A program made the translations under genes and the position numbers. From NCBI RefSeq assembly GCF_023227765.1, contig NZ_JALKBZ010000003.1, forward strand, positions 53,195 through 117,194: a stretch of DNA of 64,000 bases. Direction: 5' to 3'. How positions within the stretch are numbered: the stretch's first letter is position 1; every line of letters begins with the position of its first letter. The DNA is from Fuchsiella alkaliacetigena. GTDB taxonomy: Bacteria; Bacillota; Halanaerobiia; Halobacteroidales; Acetohalobiaceae. Of the stretch, positions 37,048 to 45,206 are shown piece after piece. The notes below the pieces were generated by a model. It was not told the DNA's origin, did no database searches, and saw nothing but the letters and a program-made list of their open reading frames with translations.

Positions 37048-38020
37048 GGAATTAACTGAGAGTGACGGTACTTCCGGTCATGAAGAGTCTCTAACAGAGC
37101 TTATTAAAACAAAGATTGAACAGCAGGTAGATGAAGTTCGCATAGATAAACTGGGTAATCTAATAGCTTTTAAAGAAGGTGCTAGTGAGCAAACTCTGAT
37201 GTTAGCTGCTCATATGGATGAAATAGGTTTAATGGTTACTCATATTGATGAAGATGGTTTTATTAGGTTTTCTAGAGTAGGTGGAGTTGCTCCTTATTTA
37301 CTCTTAGGAGCTAGAGTAAGATTTAGTAATGGAATGGTAGGGGTAATAGGTAAAGAAAAACTGAAGAGCATCAAAGAGTTAAGCTTTGATAAGCTGTACA
37401 TAGATGTAGGGCTTAGCAGTAAAGAAGAGGTAAGTGAAAAAATAAGTATAGGTGATGTAGCTGTTTTTGATCGCAACTTTGTTGATCTAGGGGATCGCTT
37501 GGTAGCTAAGGCGTTAGATGATCGTATAGGCTGTGCCTTGTTGATGGAACTGATTAATGATTCAGTGGATTTGGCTAACGATACATATTTTGTATTTACA
37601 GTTCAAGAAGAGGTAGGTTTGAGAGGGGCGCGGACTTCCGCTTTTGGGATTAATCCTGATTTGGCTTTAGCTATAGATGTAACTCGGACTGGAGATACTC
37701 CAGAGTCTAAAACTAGAGCAGTTAGCTTGGGAGAGGGCCCGGCTGTTAAGATTAAGGATAGATCAGTAATTGCTCACCCACGGGTGAAGGAGTTAATGTT
37801 AGCAGTAGCTAAAAAGGAAGAGCTTCCTTATCAGCTTGAAGTTTTGAAGTCCGGAGGAACCGATGCGGGGAGTATTCATTTAACTAGAGAAGGAGTGCCT
37901 AGTGGAGTTTTATCTATTCCGGCTCGTTATATTCATACTCCTAGTGAAATGGTTGATTATGGAGATGTTGAAAATAGCCTTCGTTTTTTGAAGGCTTTTG
38001 TACAGCAAGAGATAAAATAA
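37031..38020 (+). CDS. M42-family aminopeptidase, third of three
   Basis: 329 residues. Motifs AAHMDEIGLM, AKALDDRIG, VQEEVGLRGA, AIDVTRTGD and RYIHTPSE keep all expected ligands. TTG at 37031 is preferred to the TTG six bases upstream because AAGGAGG at 37015-37021 is then spaced by nine bases. The shortest of the three, mainly through a trimmed inter-domain region. A SAM-dependent methyltransferase follows after 19 bp, so the operon may extend into it. Peptide specificity differences between the three copies are unknown. Confidence 0.92.
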   Translation: MKELIKELTESDGTSGHEESLTELIKTKIEQQVDEVRIDKLGNLIAFKEGASEQTLMLAAHMDEIGLMVTHIDEDGFIRFSRVGGVAPYLLLGARVRFSNGMVGVIGKEKLKSIKELSFDKLYIDVGLSSKEEVSEKISIGDVAVFDRNFVDLGDRLVAKALDDRIGCALLMELINDSVDLANDTYFVFTVQEEVGLRGARTSAFGINPDLALAIDVTRTGDTPESKTRAVSLGEGPAVKIKDRSVIAHPRVKELMLAVAKKEELPYQLEVLKSGGTDAGSIHLTREGVPSGVLSIPARYIHTPSEMVDYGDVENSLRFLKAFVQQEIK

Positions 38021-38039
38021 TAAGGATGTGACTTACTAT

Positions 38040-38789
38040 ATGCAACAAGAATATGAAGGCTTGGCTAGCATCTACGATTACTTAGTTGCTGAAATAAGCT
38101 ATGAAGACTGGTTTGCTTACTTGCAGGAAATTTTGGCTAAGCTGGACTGTACTCCAAGTATTGTAGCTGATTTAGCCTGTGGAACGGGCAAGACGACCAT
38201 TCCCTTTGCCGAACTGGGAATTAGCAGTTATGGAATTGATATCTCTGGAGAAATGCTAGAAATAGCTAGACAGAAGGTAGAAGATCAAGATTATGATATA
38301 AAATTCTTAGAACAGGATATGAAAAAACTGGATTTACCAGTTCAAGTAGAATTAATGGTCTGCTATCATGATGGATTAAACTACATTCTTTCCTTAACGG
38401 AGCTCTATCAAGTTTTCAAAAAAGTAAATGAAAATTTGTTAAAAGGTGGTTATTTTATATTCGATTTGAATACTGTTAATCGTTTTGCTAAAGCTGATAA
38501 TGAAGAAGTAACTATTATAGACGAAGGAGAGAAATTTTTAGTTTGGAAAACTGATTATGATAGCAGTCAAGAAATCTGGACTATTGATTTAACAGGCTTT
38601 GTTGAGGTTGAAGCTGGTCTTTATCAACGTTTCGAGGAAATACATAAAGAAAAGCATTATTCAGAGGGTGAAGTCTTAACTGCTTTAAGAAAGACTGGAT
38701 TTAAGGTGATTGATTATTATGAAGCTTTTACTTGGCAAAAACCGGATTATAATTCACCTAGAATTTTCTATATTGCCCAAAAAGTTTAA
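38040..38789 (+). CDS. Class I SAM-dependent methyltransferase
   Basis: 249 residues. Motif I is VADLACGTGKTTIPFAELG (~residues 42-60), followed by YGIDISGEMLEIAR (motif II) and a motif IV-like MVCYHDGLNYI. It resembles the Firmicute YqeM-type Methyltransf_25 family sometimes found near tRNA or cell-envelope genes; substrate not predictable. The ATG at 38040 is preferred over the GTG at 38028 because AAGGATGTGA (one mismatch to the ideal site) lies eight bases upstream. It closes the M42 peptidase cluster, followed by a terminator. Confidence 0.85.
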   Translation: MQQEYEGLASIYDYLVAEISYEDWFAYLQEILAKLDCTPSIVADLACGTGKTTIPFAELGISSYGIDISGEMLEIARQKVEDQDYDIKFLEQDMKKLDLPVQVELMVCYHDGLNYILSLTELYQVFKKVNENLLKGGYFIFDLNTVNRFAKADNEEVTIIDEGEKFLVWKTDYDSSQEIWTIDLTGFVEVEAGLYQRFEEIHKEKHYSEGEVLTALRKTGFKVIDYYEAFTWQKPDYNSPRIFYIAQKV

Positions 38790-38810
38790 TAAATTTTGCT
38801 AATTTACTCT

Positions 38811-38840
38811 AACACCTATTTTAAAGTAGGTGTTCTTCTT
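38811..38840 (+). terminator. Terminator after methyltransferase gene
   Basis: Stem AACACCTA/TAGGTGTT (38811-38818 / 38827-38834) with an 8-nt loop, followed by TCTTCTT. Confidence 0.75.
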
Positions 38841-38944
38841 CTGGAAGTAAGGTATATATTGAAAGTATAATATTAAATCTAACTTATAAGACTAATATTC
38901 GAAAGTAGCCTTTAGAATATACTACTTTAAGGAGAATATTAGTT

Positions 38945-39427
38945 ATGATAATTAATCGACTTATTGAAGAAGTAAGGATTGAATTAGAAGAGGCTAATAA
39001 ATTATTAGCCGAACTGGAAATGGAAGAAGAAGCAGACTATGAAGAATCTAAAGATGATCAGTACTTTTTATGGGAGATTACTAAGCAGATTATAGATGAA
39101 CAAGAAAATTTATTATCTAATTTGGAAATAGATGAATTAGCTACGGTTATTTCTAAGTTAAATGATAGATATCTGTTTTGTTCTTCTTGCGGTAGAAATA
39201 TTTTAGAGAGTATTAGACTTTTAAGATTACCACCACAGAGCTTATTAACGGTTAAAGATGCTCAAGTTCCGCCGACAGAAATTGTGATAGTTGATGTCTG
39301 TAAGTATTGTAATTATATATTTAACTTTGAGTTTTTCAAAGGACAGGAAGCTTATCAGCTATATCAGTTGTTGATAGCTGATCTGCAAGAAACGGAGTTT
39401 GAGCTCGAGGAGAAGATTAAAGTATGA
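38945..39427 (+). CDS. Zinc-ribbon-like protein coupled to spore photoproduct lyase
   Basis: 160 residues, not a recognised family. The N-terminal ~65 residues are acidic and helical, probably coiled-coil. The C-terminal half carries two CxxC pairs, LFCSSCGRN (~residues 79-87) and DVCKYCNYIF (~residues 118-127), a likely zinc ribbon. The stop overlaps the start of splB in an ATGA junction, so the two are translationally coupled. This suggests a helper or damage-recognition partner for the lyase, although that is inference. AAGGAGAA precedes the ATG. Confidence 0.65.
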   Translation: MIINRLIEEVRIELEEANKLLAELEMEEEADYEESKDDQYFLWEITKQIIDEQENLLSNLEIDELATVISKLNDRYLFCSSCGRNILESIRLLRLPPQSLLTVKDAQVPPTEIVIVDVCKYCNYIFNFEFFKGQEAYQLYQLLIADLQETEFELEEKIKV

Positions 39428-40437
39428 ATAACTTTTCTCCTGAGCAGGTATTAATTGAAGCTAAAGCTTTGGATTATCAGTTAGGTAAAGAGCTTAAAGA
39501 GAGATATGAAAAGCAAAAAGTGCCTATTAGGATTATTGAGTCTCATAATAGAGTTAAATGGGCCGAAGAAATGTCTCCAGCCCAGCTTTATCAACAGGCT
39601 AAAGAAACTTTAGTGGTGGGAGTTAAAAAGACTTTAAGGTTTAAGTCTTGTCAGCCTTCGGCTGATTATCGCTTAGTAACTAGTACTAGCTGTCCAGGTA
39701 AATGTGAGTACTGTTATTTAGCTACTAATCTGGGCCCGGCTGTTTATGTTAGAGTTTATGTTAATTTAGCTGAGATTTTAGAGGCCGTTAGCAAGCATAT
39801 TAAGAAAAGTGATAAAAAGATTACTACTTTTGAAGCTAGTAGCTCTTCTGATCCGGTAGCAGTAGAGCATATTACCGGTGCCTTAGCAAGGATGATTGAG
39901 TTTTTTGCTGTTAGAGATGATGCTAGGTTGAGACTAGCTACTAAGTTTACTAATGTGGATTCTTTGTTAGATTTGGAGCATCAAGGGAATACTAAGTTTA
40001 GGTTTAGTATTAATGCTGATTATGTAATCGATAACTTTGAAGGAAATACTCCTAACTTAAAGGCTAGGATAGAAGCTGCTCAAAAGGTGCAGCGGGCGGA
40101 GTATCCTTTAGGTTTTATGATTGCTCCAATTATGATTTTTGAGGGTTGGCAGCAGCAGTATCAGCAGATGTTGGAGCGATTAGCGGCTAATTTGACTGTT
40201 TCTGCTAGTGAAGAGTTGAGCTTTGAGTTGATTAGTTTTAGGTTTAGTACGCGGGCCCAGAACTTAATTACTGCTCGACATCCTCAAAGTAAGCTGGACT
40301 TTAATAAAGAAGAGCGTCATCATAAAGGCTTTGGAAAATATGTTTATCAAGAGAAGGATATGCAGGAGTTAAAAGATTACTTTACTACTCAGATCAAAAA
40401 ATACTTTCCTCAGGCTAAGATAGAGTACTGGACTTGA
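39424..40437 (+). CDS. splB: Spore photoproduct lyase family radical SAM enzyme
   Basis: 337 residues. The radical SAM cluster motif is CPGKCEYCYL (CxxxCxxC type) at ~residues 90-99, preceded by a VTSTS stretch, and TFEASSSSDPVAVEHITGAL follows the barrel, all characteristic of spore photoproduct lyase. The enzyme repairs the 5-thyminyl-5,6-dihydrothymine lesion formed in UV-irradiated spores, so its presence suggests a sporulating ancestor or organism. It overlaps the upstream zinc-ribbon gene by four bases. A perfect promoter for the next gene lies 31 bp downstream. Confidence 0.9.
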   Translation: MNNFSPEQVLIEAKALDYQLGKELKERYEKQKVPIRIIESHNRVKWAEEMSPAQLYQQAKETLVVGVKKTLRFKSCQPSADYRLVTSTSCPGKCEYCYLATNLGPAVYVRVYVNLAEILEAVSKHIKKSDKKITTFEASSSSDPVAVEHITGALARMIEFFAVRDDARLRLATKFTNVDSLLDLEHQGNTKFRFSINADYVIDNFEGNTPNLKARIEAAQKVQRAEYPLGFMIAPIMIFEGWQQQYQQMLERLAANLTVSASEELSFELISFRFSTRAQNLITARHPQSKLDFNKEERHHKGFGKYVYQEKDMQELKDYFTTQIKKYFPQAKIEYWT

Positions 40438-40467
40438 AAATTTTACTAAAAAAACTTCCAAAACCTC

Positions 40468-40496
40468 TTGACAAAGTACTATTTAATCTGTATAAT
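40468..40496 (+). promoter_or_regulatory. Consensus sigma-A promoter for rubrerythrin-like gene
   Basis: TTGACA at 40468-40473 and TATAAT at 40491-40496 with an ideal 17-bp spacer. This is the best sigma-A promoter in the window. Confidence 0.85.
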
Positions 40497-40550
40497 TATA
40501 AACAGTAACAATAATAATTATTAATTAAAATAAATAGGGGGTAATAAAAG

Positions 40551-40967
40551 ATGGATTTAATTAACGAAAATGAATTAGGAGTAACTAAGGGAACTGAGTT
40601 AGAAGGAGCAGTTAATCAAGAATTTAAAGGAGAGACTACGGAGGTAGGACTTTACTTAGCTATGGCTCGTCAAGCACAGCGAGAAGGACTAGCTGAAGTA
40701 GCTGAGGTTTTAAAGACTTTAGCTTGGGAGGAAGCAGAGCATGCAGCTAGATTTGCTGAGCTAAATGGAAAGATTTCTGAGGATACTAAGGAAAATATTG
40801 AAAAGATGATGAAAGGTGAGCAGATGGCCAATAAAGGTAAGCGTCAAGCTGCTGTTGAAGCTAAAGAAGAAGGCTTAGATGCTGCTCATGATGTTTTAGA
40901 TGAGTCTTCTAAGGATGAAGCACGTCATGCTAGAGCTCTAAAGGGATTACTAGAACGTTATTTCTAA
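40551..40967 (+). CDS. Rubrerythrin-type ferritin-like diiron protein
   Basis: 138-residue four-helix protein. Iron-ligand patterns: [12 protein letters not shown] in helix 1, [13 protein letters not shown] in helix 2, [15 protein letters not shown] in helix 3 and [12 protein letters not shown] in helix 4 give the ExxH-type diiron site. It lacks the C-terminal rubredoxin domain of classical rubrerythrin, so it needs an external electron donor. Expected role: peroxide reduction in anaerobes. It has its own consensus promoter and a bidirectional terminator, consistent with a strongly expressed stress gene. Confidence 0.9.
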   Translation: MDLINENELGVTKGTELEGAVNQEFKGETTEVGLYLAMARQAQREGLAEVAEVLKTLAWEEAEHAARFAELNGKISEDTKENIEKMMKGEQMANKGKRQAAVEAKEEGLDAAHDVLDESSKDEARHARALKGLLERYF

Positions 40968-40988
40968 AAAATTTAAGATCCAACTAAG

Positions 40989-41024
40989 AAAAGGCTCCTG
41001 TTATATAACAGGAGCCTTTTTGAA
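40989..41024. terminator. Bidirectional terminator
   Basis: Perfect 32-base palindrome (40989-41004 / 41005-41020) with A-run on the left and T-run on the right. It serves both the rubrerythrin-like gene and the convergent DUF1385 gene. Confidence 0.92.
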
Positions 41025-41027
41025 CTT

Positions 41028-41801
41028 TTAAGTTATAACTGTTTCTTGTTTTCTTTTTTCTACGTCTAATAAAATCTTCAAAGCTAATTTAGAAGCTTTT
41101 AGATGCTTAGGATCGGGTTCAATGGTAGTTAGCTTTTGGATTAAATAGGGAATAGTTAAAACTAGCTTTGGAGAAGCTAAAATTATTTCGTAAGCTATAC
41201 CTAAAGCCATTAAACTTTCCAAGTAAACATTAAAGGTTAAACCTAAACTTTCTAAAAGAAAAATAATAAATAAATAAAAGACAATTAAGTTAGTTCCACA
41301 GCGTCTGGCTAATCTAGATTGAGCATTGAAATCACCTTGAAAGTTAGCTTCATAATAGTTAACTGCTTTATGCTCAGCTCCGTGAAATTGAAAAACCTCT
41401 TTTAAAAGAGTTGCTCTTAAAAGCAAGAAGATCAGCATAAAAACTGTTATATAAACCGATATATTTAAATTAGCAGCTCGAACAAATAGATTGCTACTTC
41501 CTTGAGGTACTAATTGAAAATAGACTTCTAAAGCGATATTGATAAAAATTAAAAGTAGTATCGGCCAGTATTTAGTGGGTTGTTTAGTCATTTCTTTAAA
41601 GAAATTAATTAATGAAAAAAGAATGCTCATAACTCCTCTTAAAACAGGAATCTTTTTAAAAAATAAAAAGATTTTGTTATTAGCTAAGGTGTTTTTTCCT
41701 ACTTCGTATTTTAATTTGTTATCCTCATAATAGGCTTTGACTGAATAGTTTTCGCCGAAAAGACGGACTCCATTTTTATAGGCTCTACCGCCAACCTTCA
41801 T
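41028..41801 (-). CDS. DUF1385 family membrane protein
   Basis: 257 residues on the minus strand. The N-terminal KVGGRAYKNGVRLFGENYSV and the central FQFHGAEHKAVNYYEAN motif identify DUF1385. Four or so hydrophobic helices lie at about residues 48-70, 80-97, 105-125 and 165-205; the conserved His/Glu motif faces one membrane side. Function unknown; often encoded near rpmE and prfA in Clostridia, but not here. GGGGGAA lies before the ATG at 41801. It shares the palindromic terminator with the convergent rubrerythrin-like gene. Confidence 0.9.
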   Translation of the reverse strand: MKVGGRAYKNGVRLFGENYSVKAYYEDNKLKYEVGKNTLANNKIFLFFKKIPVLRGVMSILFSLINFFKEMTKQPTKYWPILLLIFINIALEVYFQLVPQGSSNLFVRAANLNISVYITVFMLIFLLLRATLLKEVFQFHGAEHKAVNYYEANFQGDFNAQSRLARRCGTNLIVFYLFIIFLLESLGLTFNVYLESLMALGIAYEIILASPKLVLTIPYLIQKLTTIEPDPKHLKASKLALKILLDVEKRKQETVIT

Positions 41802-41949
41802 AGTTATTCCCCCTAACTACTAAATAGTTTATTAGCTTTTAGCTAAGATGTCAACTCTTGTTGAGAGATTTTATTTATTACTTTTCATTTTAGAGTTAAA
41901 TTGTTATAATAAGGCTAGATAGTAAAATTTGAGGAAGGAAGATTAGTTG

Positions 41950-43599
41950 ATGTTTAATTCTACTAAAATATGTATTTTGGATGGCTATTTAGATGAACCC
42001 TCCTGTCTAGGCGTACCGCCTTATATTTCCCCTCATGTACGTTATACCTATGGGGCTTTGTTAGCAGCTGGTTTAAGTAAAGAACAGCTTGATTACTTTA
42101 CTATTGATCAGTTAAGAGGTAATCGAGAAGAACTGCTCTCAAAGTTAAGATCAGCAGAGATAGTGGTCATAGTTGCGGGAACTACAGTACCAGGTAAGTA
42201 TTTAGGAGGAAGTCCGATTACCTTAACGGAGATCGAAGAGATTGGCGGTTGCTTGGAAGAGCCTGTAGTCTTTTTAAGCGGGCCGATTATAAATTGTAAT
42301 TTACAAGTGAAGTCGATTGATAAACTTGCTGAGGAAGTTCCTGGTTTGGCTGTTTATAAGGAGCTTACGGGGGAAGATCCTACTGTTGAATTGGAAATAA
42401 ATGAGGTGGTGGATAGTTGGGCCCGCCTCGGGGCAGAACTTACAGTAGAACATCCTAATTATCCCTATTTGATGTGCGAGCTGGAAACCTACCGTGGTTG
42501 TTTAAGGGAAAAGCATTGCTCGTTTTGTAGTGAAGCTTTGAAAAAAGCTACTTATCAACGTAGTATTGAGGGAATTGTTAAGGAAGTAGAGAGGTTGGCT
42601 GAACTGGGTAATCACTATTTTAGATTGGGGTCTCAAACTGATTTGTTGCTTTATCAGGCTTTGGAGGAAAAGGATAATCTAGTTCCCAATTTTGAAGCTA
42701 TTAAAAAGCTATATACAGGAATTAGAAAGGTAGTTCCTGACTTAAAAACCTTACATATGGATAATATTAATCCAAGTACTATAGCTGATAATCCTGAAAG
42801 ATCGGCTAAGGCTTTGAAAGAAATAGCTAAGCATAATACTGCCGGCGATATAGCAGCCTTTGGTTTAGAATCTGCTGACCCGCAGGTTTTAGCTGCAAAT
42901 AATATTGGTACTAGCCCTGAAAAAACCTTTGAAGCTATTAAAATTATGAATCAGGTTAGTGCTTATCGCCAAGCAGGAGTTCCAAAATTATTACCGGGGC
43001 TTAATTTCTTACACGGTTTAAAAGGGGAAAGACCGGAAACATTAGAATATAACTTTGAATTTTTGCAAAAGGTATTGACAGCAGGATTAATGTTACGGCG
43101 GATTAATATACGGCAAGTGAATCCTATACAGGAGTATCAGGCAGAATATAGTTATGATAAGCATCAGTTTAAAGAGTATAAACAGAGAATTAATGAAGAG
43201 ATTAATCAACCTATGTTGAAGCGAGTTTTTCCGCAAGGGACTATTTTAAAAGAGGTAATTGTGGAGCAGATTAAAGGGAAACTTTCCTATGCTCGACAGT
43301 TAGGCACCTATCCTATTCTGGTAGGTATTCCAGGCCAGCATGACTTAGGAGAATCTTTGGAGGTAAAGGTAGTAGACCATGGTTATAGGTCGCTTACTGC
43401 TTTACCTTGGCCTTTTGACATTAATCAGGCTAGCGTAGCAGAGTTGAAGACTTTACCAGGCATAGGAAAAAGCCGAGCAATGCGGATTTTCATGGCTAAA
43501 AAGATCGAAAATTTTGCTCAATTGAGTCAGCTTTTAGACCATAGTTATGATATTGAACAGTTGGAGGACTTAATTACTTTTAAAGAGGAGGAATATTGA
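41950..43599 (+). CDS. Radical SAM enzyme with C-terminal helix-hairpin-helix (COG1031 type)
   Basis: 549 residues. The cluster motif sits in YRGCLREKHCSFC (~residues 178-190), an unusual spaced CxxxxxxCxxC. A TIM-barrel radical SAM domain with FGLESADPQVLAANN follows, and the C-terminus has a helix-hairpin-helix (INQASVAELKTLPGIGKSRA) that normally contacts nucleic acid. The N-terminal ~170 residues resemble a Rossmann/B12-binding-like domain but lack an obvious DxHxxG. Substrate unknown; the DNA/RNA-binding tail suggests nucleic-acid modification. ATG 41950 follows GAGGAAGGA. The stop shares a base with the next start. Confidence 0.85.
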   Translation: MFNSTKICILDGYLDEPSCLGVPPYISPHVRYTYGALLAAGLSKEQLDYFTIDQLRGNREELLSKLRSAEIVVIVAGTTVPGKYLGGSPITLTEIEEIGGCLEEPVVFLSGPIINCNLQVKSIDKLAEEVPGLAVYKELTGEDPTVELEINEVVDSWARLGAELTVEHPNYPYLMCELETYRGCLREKHCSFCSEALKKATYQRSIEGIVKEVERLAELGNHYFRLGSQTDLLLYQALEEKDNLVPNFEAIKKLYTGIRKVVPDLKTLHMDNINPSTIADNPERSAKALKEIAKHNTAGDIAAFGLESADPQVLAANNIGTSPEKTFEAIKIMNQVSAYRQAGVPKLLPGLNFLHGLKGERPETLEYNFEFLQKVLTAGLMLRRINIRQVNPIQEYQAEYSYDKHQFKEYKQRINEEINQPMLKRVFPQGTILKEVIVEQIKGKLSYARQLGTYPILVGIPGQHDLGESLEVKVVDHGYRSLTALPWPFDINQASVAELKTLPGIGKSRAMRIFMAKKIENFAQLSQLLDHSYDIEQLEDLITFKEEEY

Positions 43600-43901
43600 T
43601 GGCTATTGTAGAAGTGACGGTAGTTCCGTTAGGGACAGAGGATACTAGTTTAAGTGAGTATGTAGCCGATTGTCAACAGGTTTTAGCTGCGGAGGAGGAA
43701 ATTGAATATCAGTTAACTCCGATGGGAACTATAATTGAAGGGGATTTAGATGAAGTTTTAGCTGTGGTTAGAAAGCTACATGAAGTGCCTTTTCAATCTG
43801 GAGCTAAGCGGGTTTCAACTTCTGTTAAGATTGATGATCGTAGAGATAGAAAAGGAAGTATGAAACAAAAGGTAAGTTCTGTAGAAAATAAGTTGAAGTA
43901 A
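43599..43901 (+). CDS. MTH1187/YkoF-type thiamine-binding protein (DUF77)
   Basis: 100-residue ferredoxin-like fold protein with AIVEVTVVPLGTEDTSLSEYV and LTPMGTIIEGDLDEVL, both typical of the DUF77/thiamine-binding family. Members bind thiamine or its HMP moiety or act as small-ligand sensors. The start ATG overlaps the radical SAM stop by one base, with AGAGGAGG inside the upstream gene, so the two are translationally coupled, hinting at shared metabolism. The extreme C-terminus is basic and probably disordered. Confidence 0.85.
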   Translation: MAIVEVTVVPLGTEDTSLSEYVADCQQVLAAEEEIEYQLTPMGTIIEGDLDEVLAVVRKLHEVPFQSGAKRVSTSVKIDDRRDRKGSMKQKVSSVENKLK

Positions 43902-44028
43902 TTGTTCTTAGCTGATTGAAGGATATTTTTTGATTTTAATCTATCCTTTATCATCTATCATCTGTCCTCTGAACTAAATAATAGACCGATATTAATGCAG
44001 AATTAATCTTTAAAAAGGAATGATATTT

Positions 44029-45186
44029 ATGGAAGAAGTTTATCTAGATAATAGTGCAACTACTAAAGTCAAAGATAAAGTAATAGAAACAATGATGAAG
44101 CCAATGAAGGAGGTTTATGGAAATCCTTCTTCACTGCATAGTATGGGCATAGAAGCTGAAAAACTACTTAAAAAGGCTAGAAGAAAGGTAGCTAAGGCAA
44201 TTAGAGCTGATGCTGAAGAGATTATATTTACTTCTGGAGGTACTGAAGCTAATAACTTAGCTATTAAAGGAACTATTAATACCTTGCAGCGCTATGGTAA
44301 TCATTTAATTACCACTAAAATTGAACACTCTTCGACTTTACATCCTCTACAGGACTTGGAGAAAGAAGGTTGGGAAGTGACTTTTCTAGATGTAGATGAG
44401 AAAGGTATTTTAGATTTGGAACAGTTAGCAGAAGTGATTTCTGAGGATACTATTTTAGTTAGTATTATGCAAGTTAATAATGAAGTAGGTAGTATTCAGC
44501 CTATTAAAGAGGTTGAAAAAATAGTTCAAGACTATCAAGATAGCGGCCTTTATCTGCATATAGATGCTGTGCAAGCCTTAGATAAATTAGAGATTAATTT
44601 AAGTAATTCGAGTATTGATTTATTATCAATGAGTGGCCATAAGATCCACGGGCCTAAAGGAAGTGGAGCTCTCTATATTGCTGATGGTACTAGGTTAAAG
44701 TCATTAATTACCGGTGGTGGTCAGGAGTTTGGTTATAGAGCAGGAACTGAAAATGTAGCTGGCTATGTTGGCTTTGGAGAAGCAGTTAAACTGGCCACAA
44801 CTGAGGTGGAAGCAGATGTGGAGCAGATGCAAAAATTGAAGGAAGAGTTGGCGGCTGGGATTAAAGACGGCTTAGAAGGGGTTCAGATCAACGGCCCGGA
44901 GGTAACAGCGGGTGTTCCTCATATCTTAAATGTTTCTTTTCAAGGAGTTAAAGGTGAAGTGTTAGTTCATGCTTTGGAAGCAGAAAATATTTATGTTTCT
45001 ACTGGCTCGGCTTGTTCTTCTAAAGATTCCAAATCTCATGTGCTAGCAGCGATGGGTTTAGAGCAAAAAGCCATGGAGGGAGCTATTAGATTTAGTTTAT
45101 CTTCTTTTACTAGCAAGGAAGAAATAAGCTATACAGTTGAAAAATTAAAAGAAATTGTACCTAGATTAAGACAGATTACTGGTTAA
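44029..45186 (+). CDS. Cysteine desulfurase (NifS/IscS-like, NifZ type)
   Basis: 385 residues, class V aminotransferase fold. It opens MEEVYLDNSATTKV; the PLP lysine lies in MSGHKIHGPKGSGALY (~residue 204) and the catalytic cysteine loop is STGSACSSKDSKSHVL (~residue 325). It mobilises sulfur from cysteine as a persulfide. ATG 44029 is preferred to one nine bases upstream because AAAAAGGA is then well placed. thiI starts 20 bp downstream, matching the Bacillus NifZ-ThiI pair for 4-thiouridine in tRNA and thiamine biosynthesis. Confidence 0.93.
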   Translation: MEEVYLDNSATTKVKDKVIETMMKPMKEVYGNPSSLHSMGIEAEKLLKKARRKVAKAIRADAEEIIFTSGGTEANNLAIKGTINTLQRYGNHLITTKIEHSSTLHPLQDLEKEGWEVTFLDVDEKGILDLEQLAEVISEDTILVSIMQVNNEVGSIQPIKEVEKIVQDYQDSGLYLHIDAVQALDKLEINLSNSSIDLLSMSGHKIHGPKGSGALYIADGTRLKSLITGGGQEFGYRAGTENVAGYVGFGEAVKLATTEVEADVEQMQKLKEELAAGIKDGLEGVQINGPEVTAGVPHILNVSFQGVKGEVLVHALEAENIYVSTGSACSSKDSKSHVLAAMGLEQKAMEGAIRFSLSSFTSKEEISYTVEKLKEIVPRLRQITG

Positions 45187-45206
45187 AGGAACAGGAGGAG
45201 AGTTAA

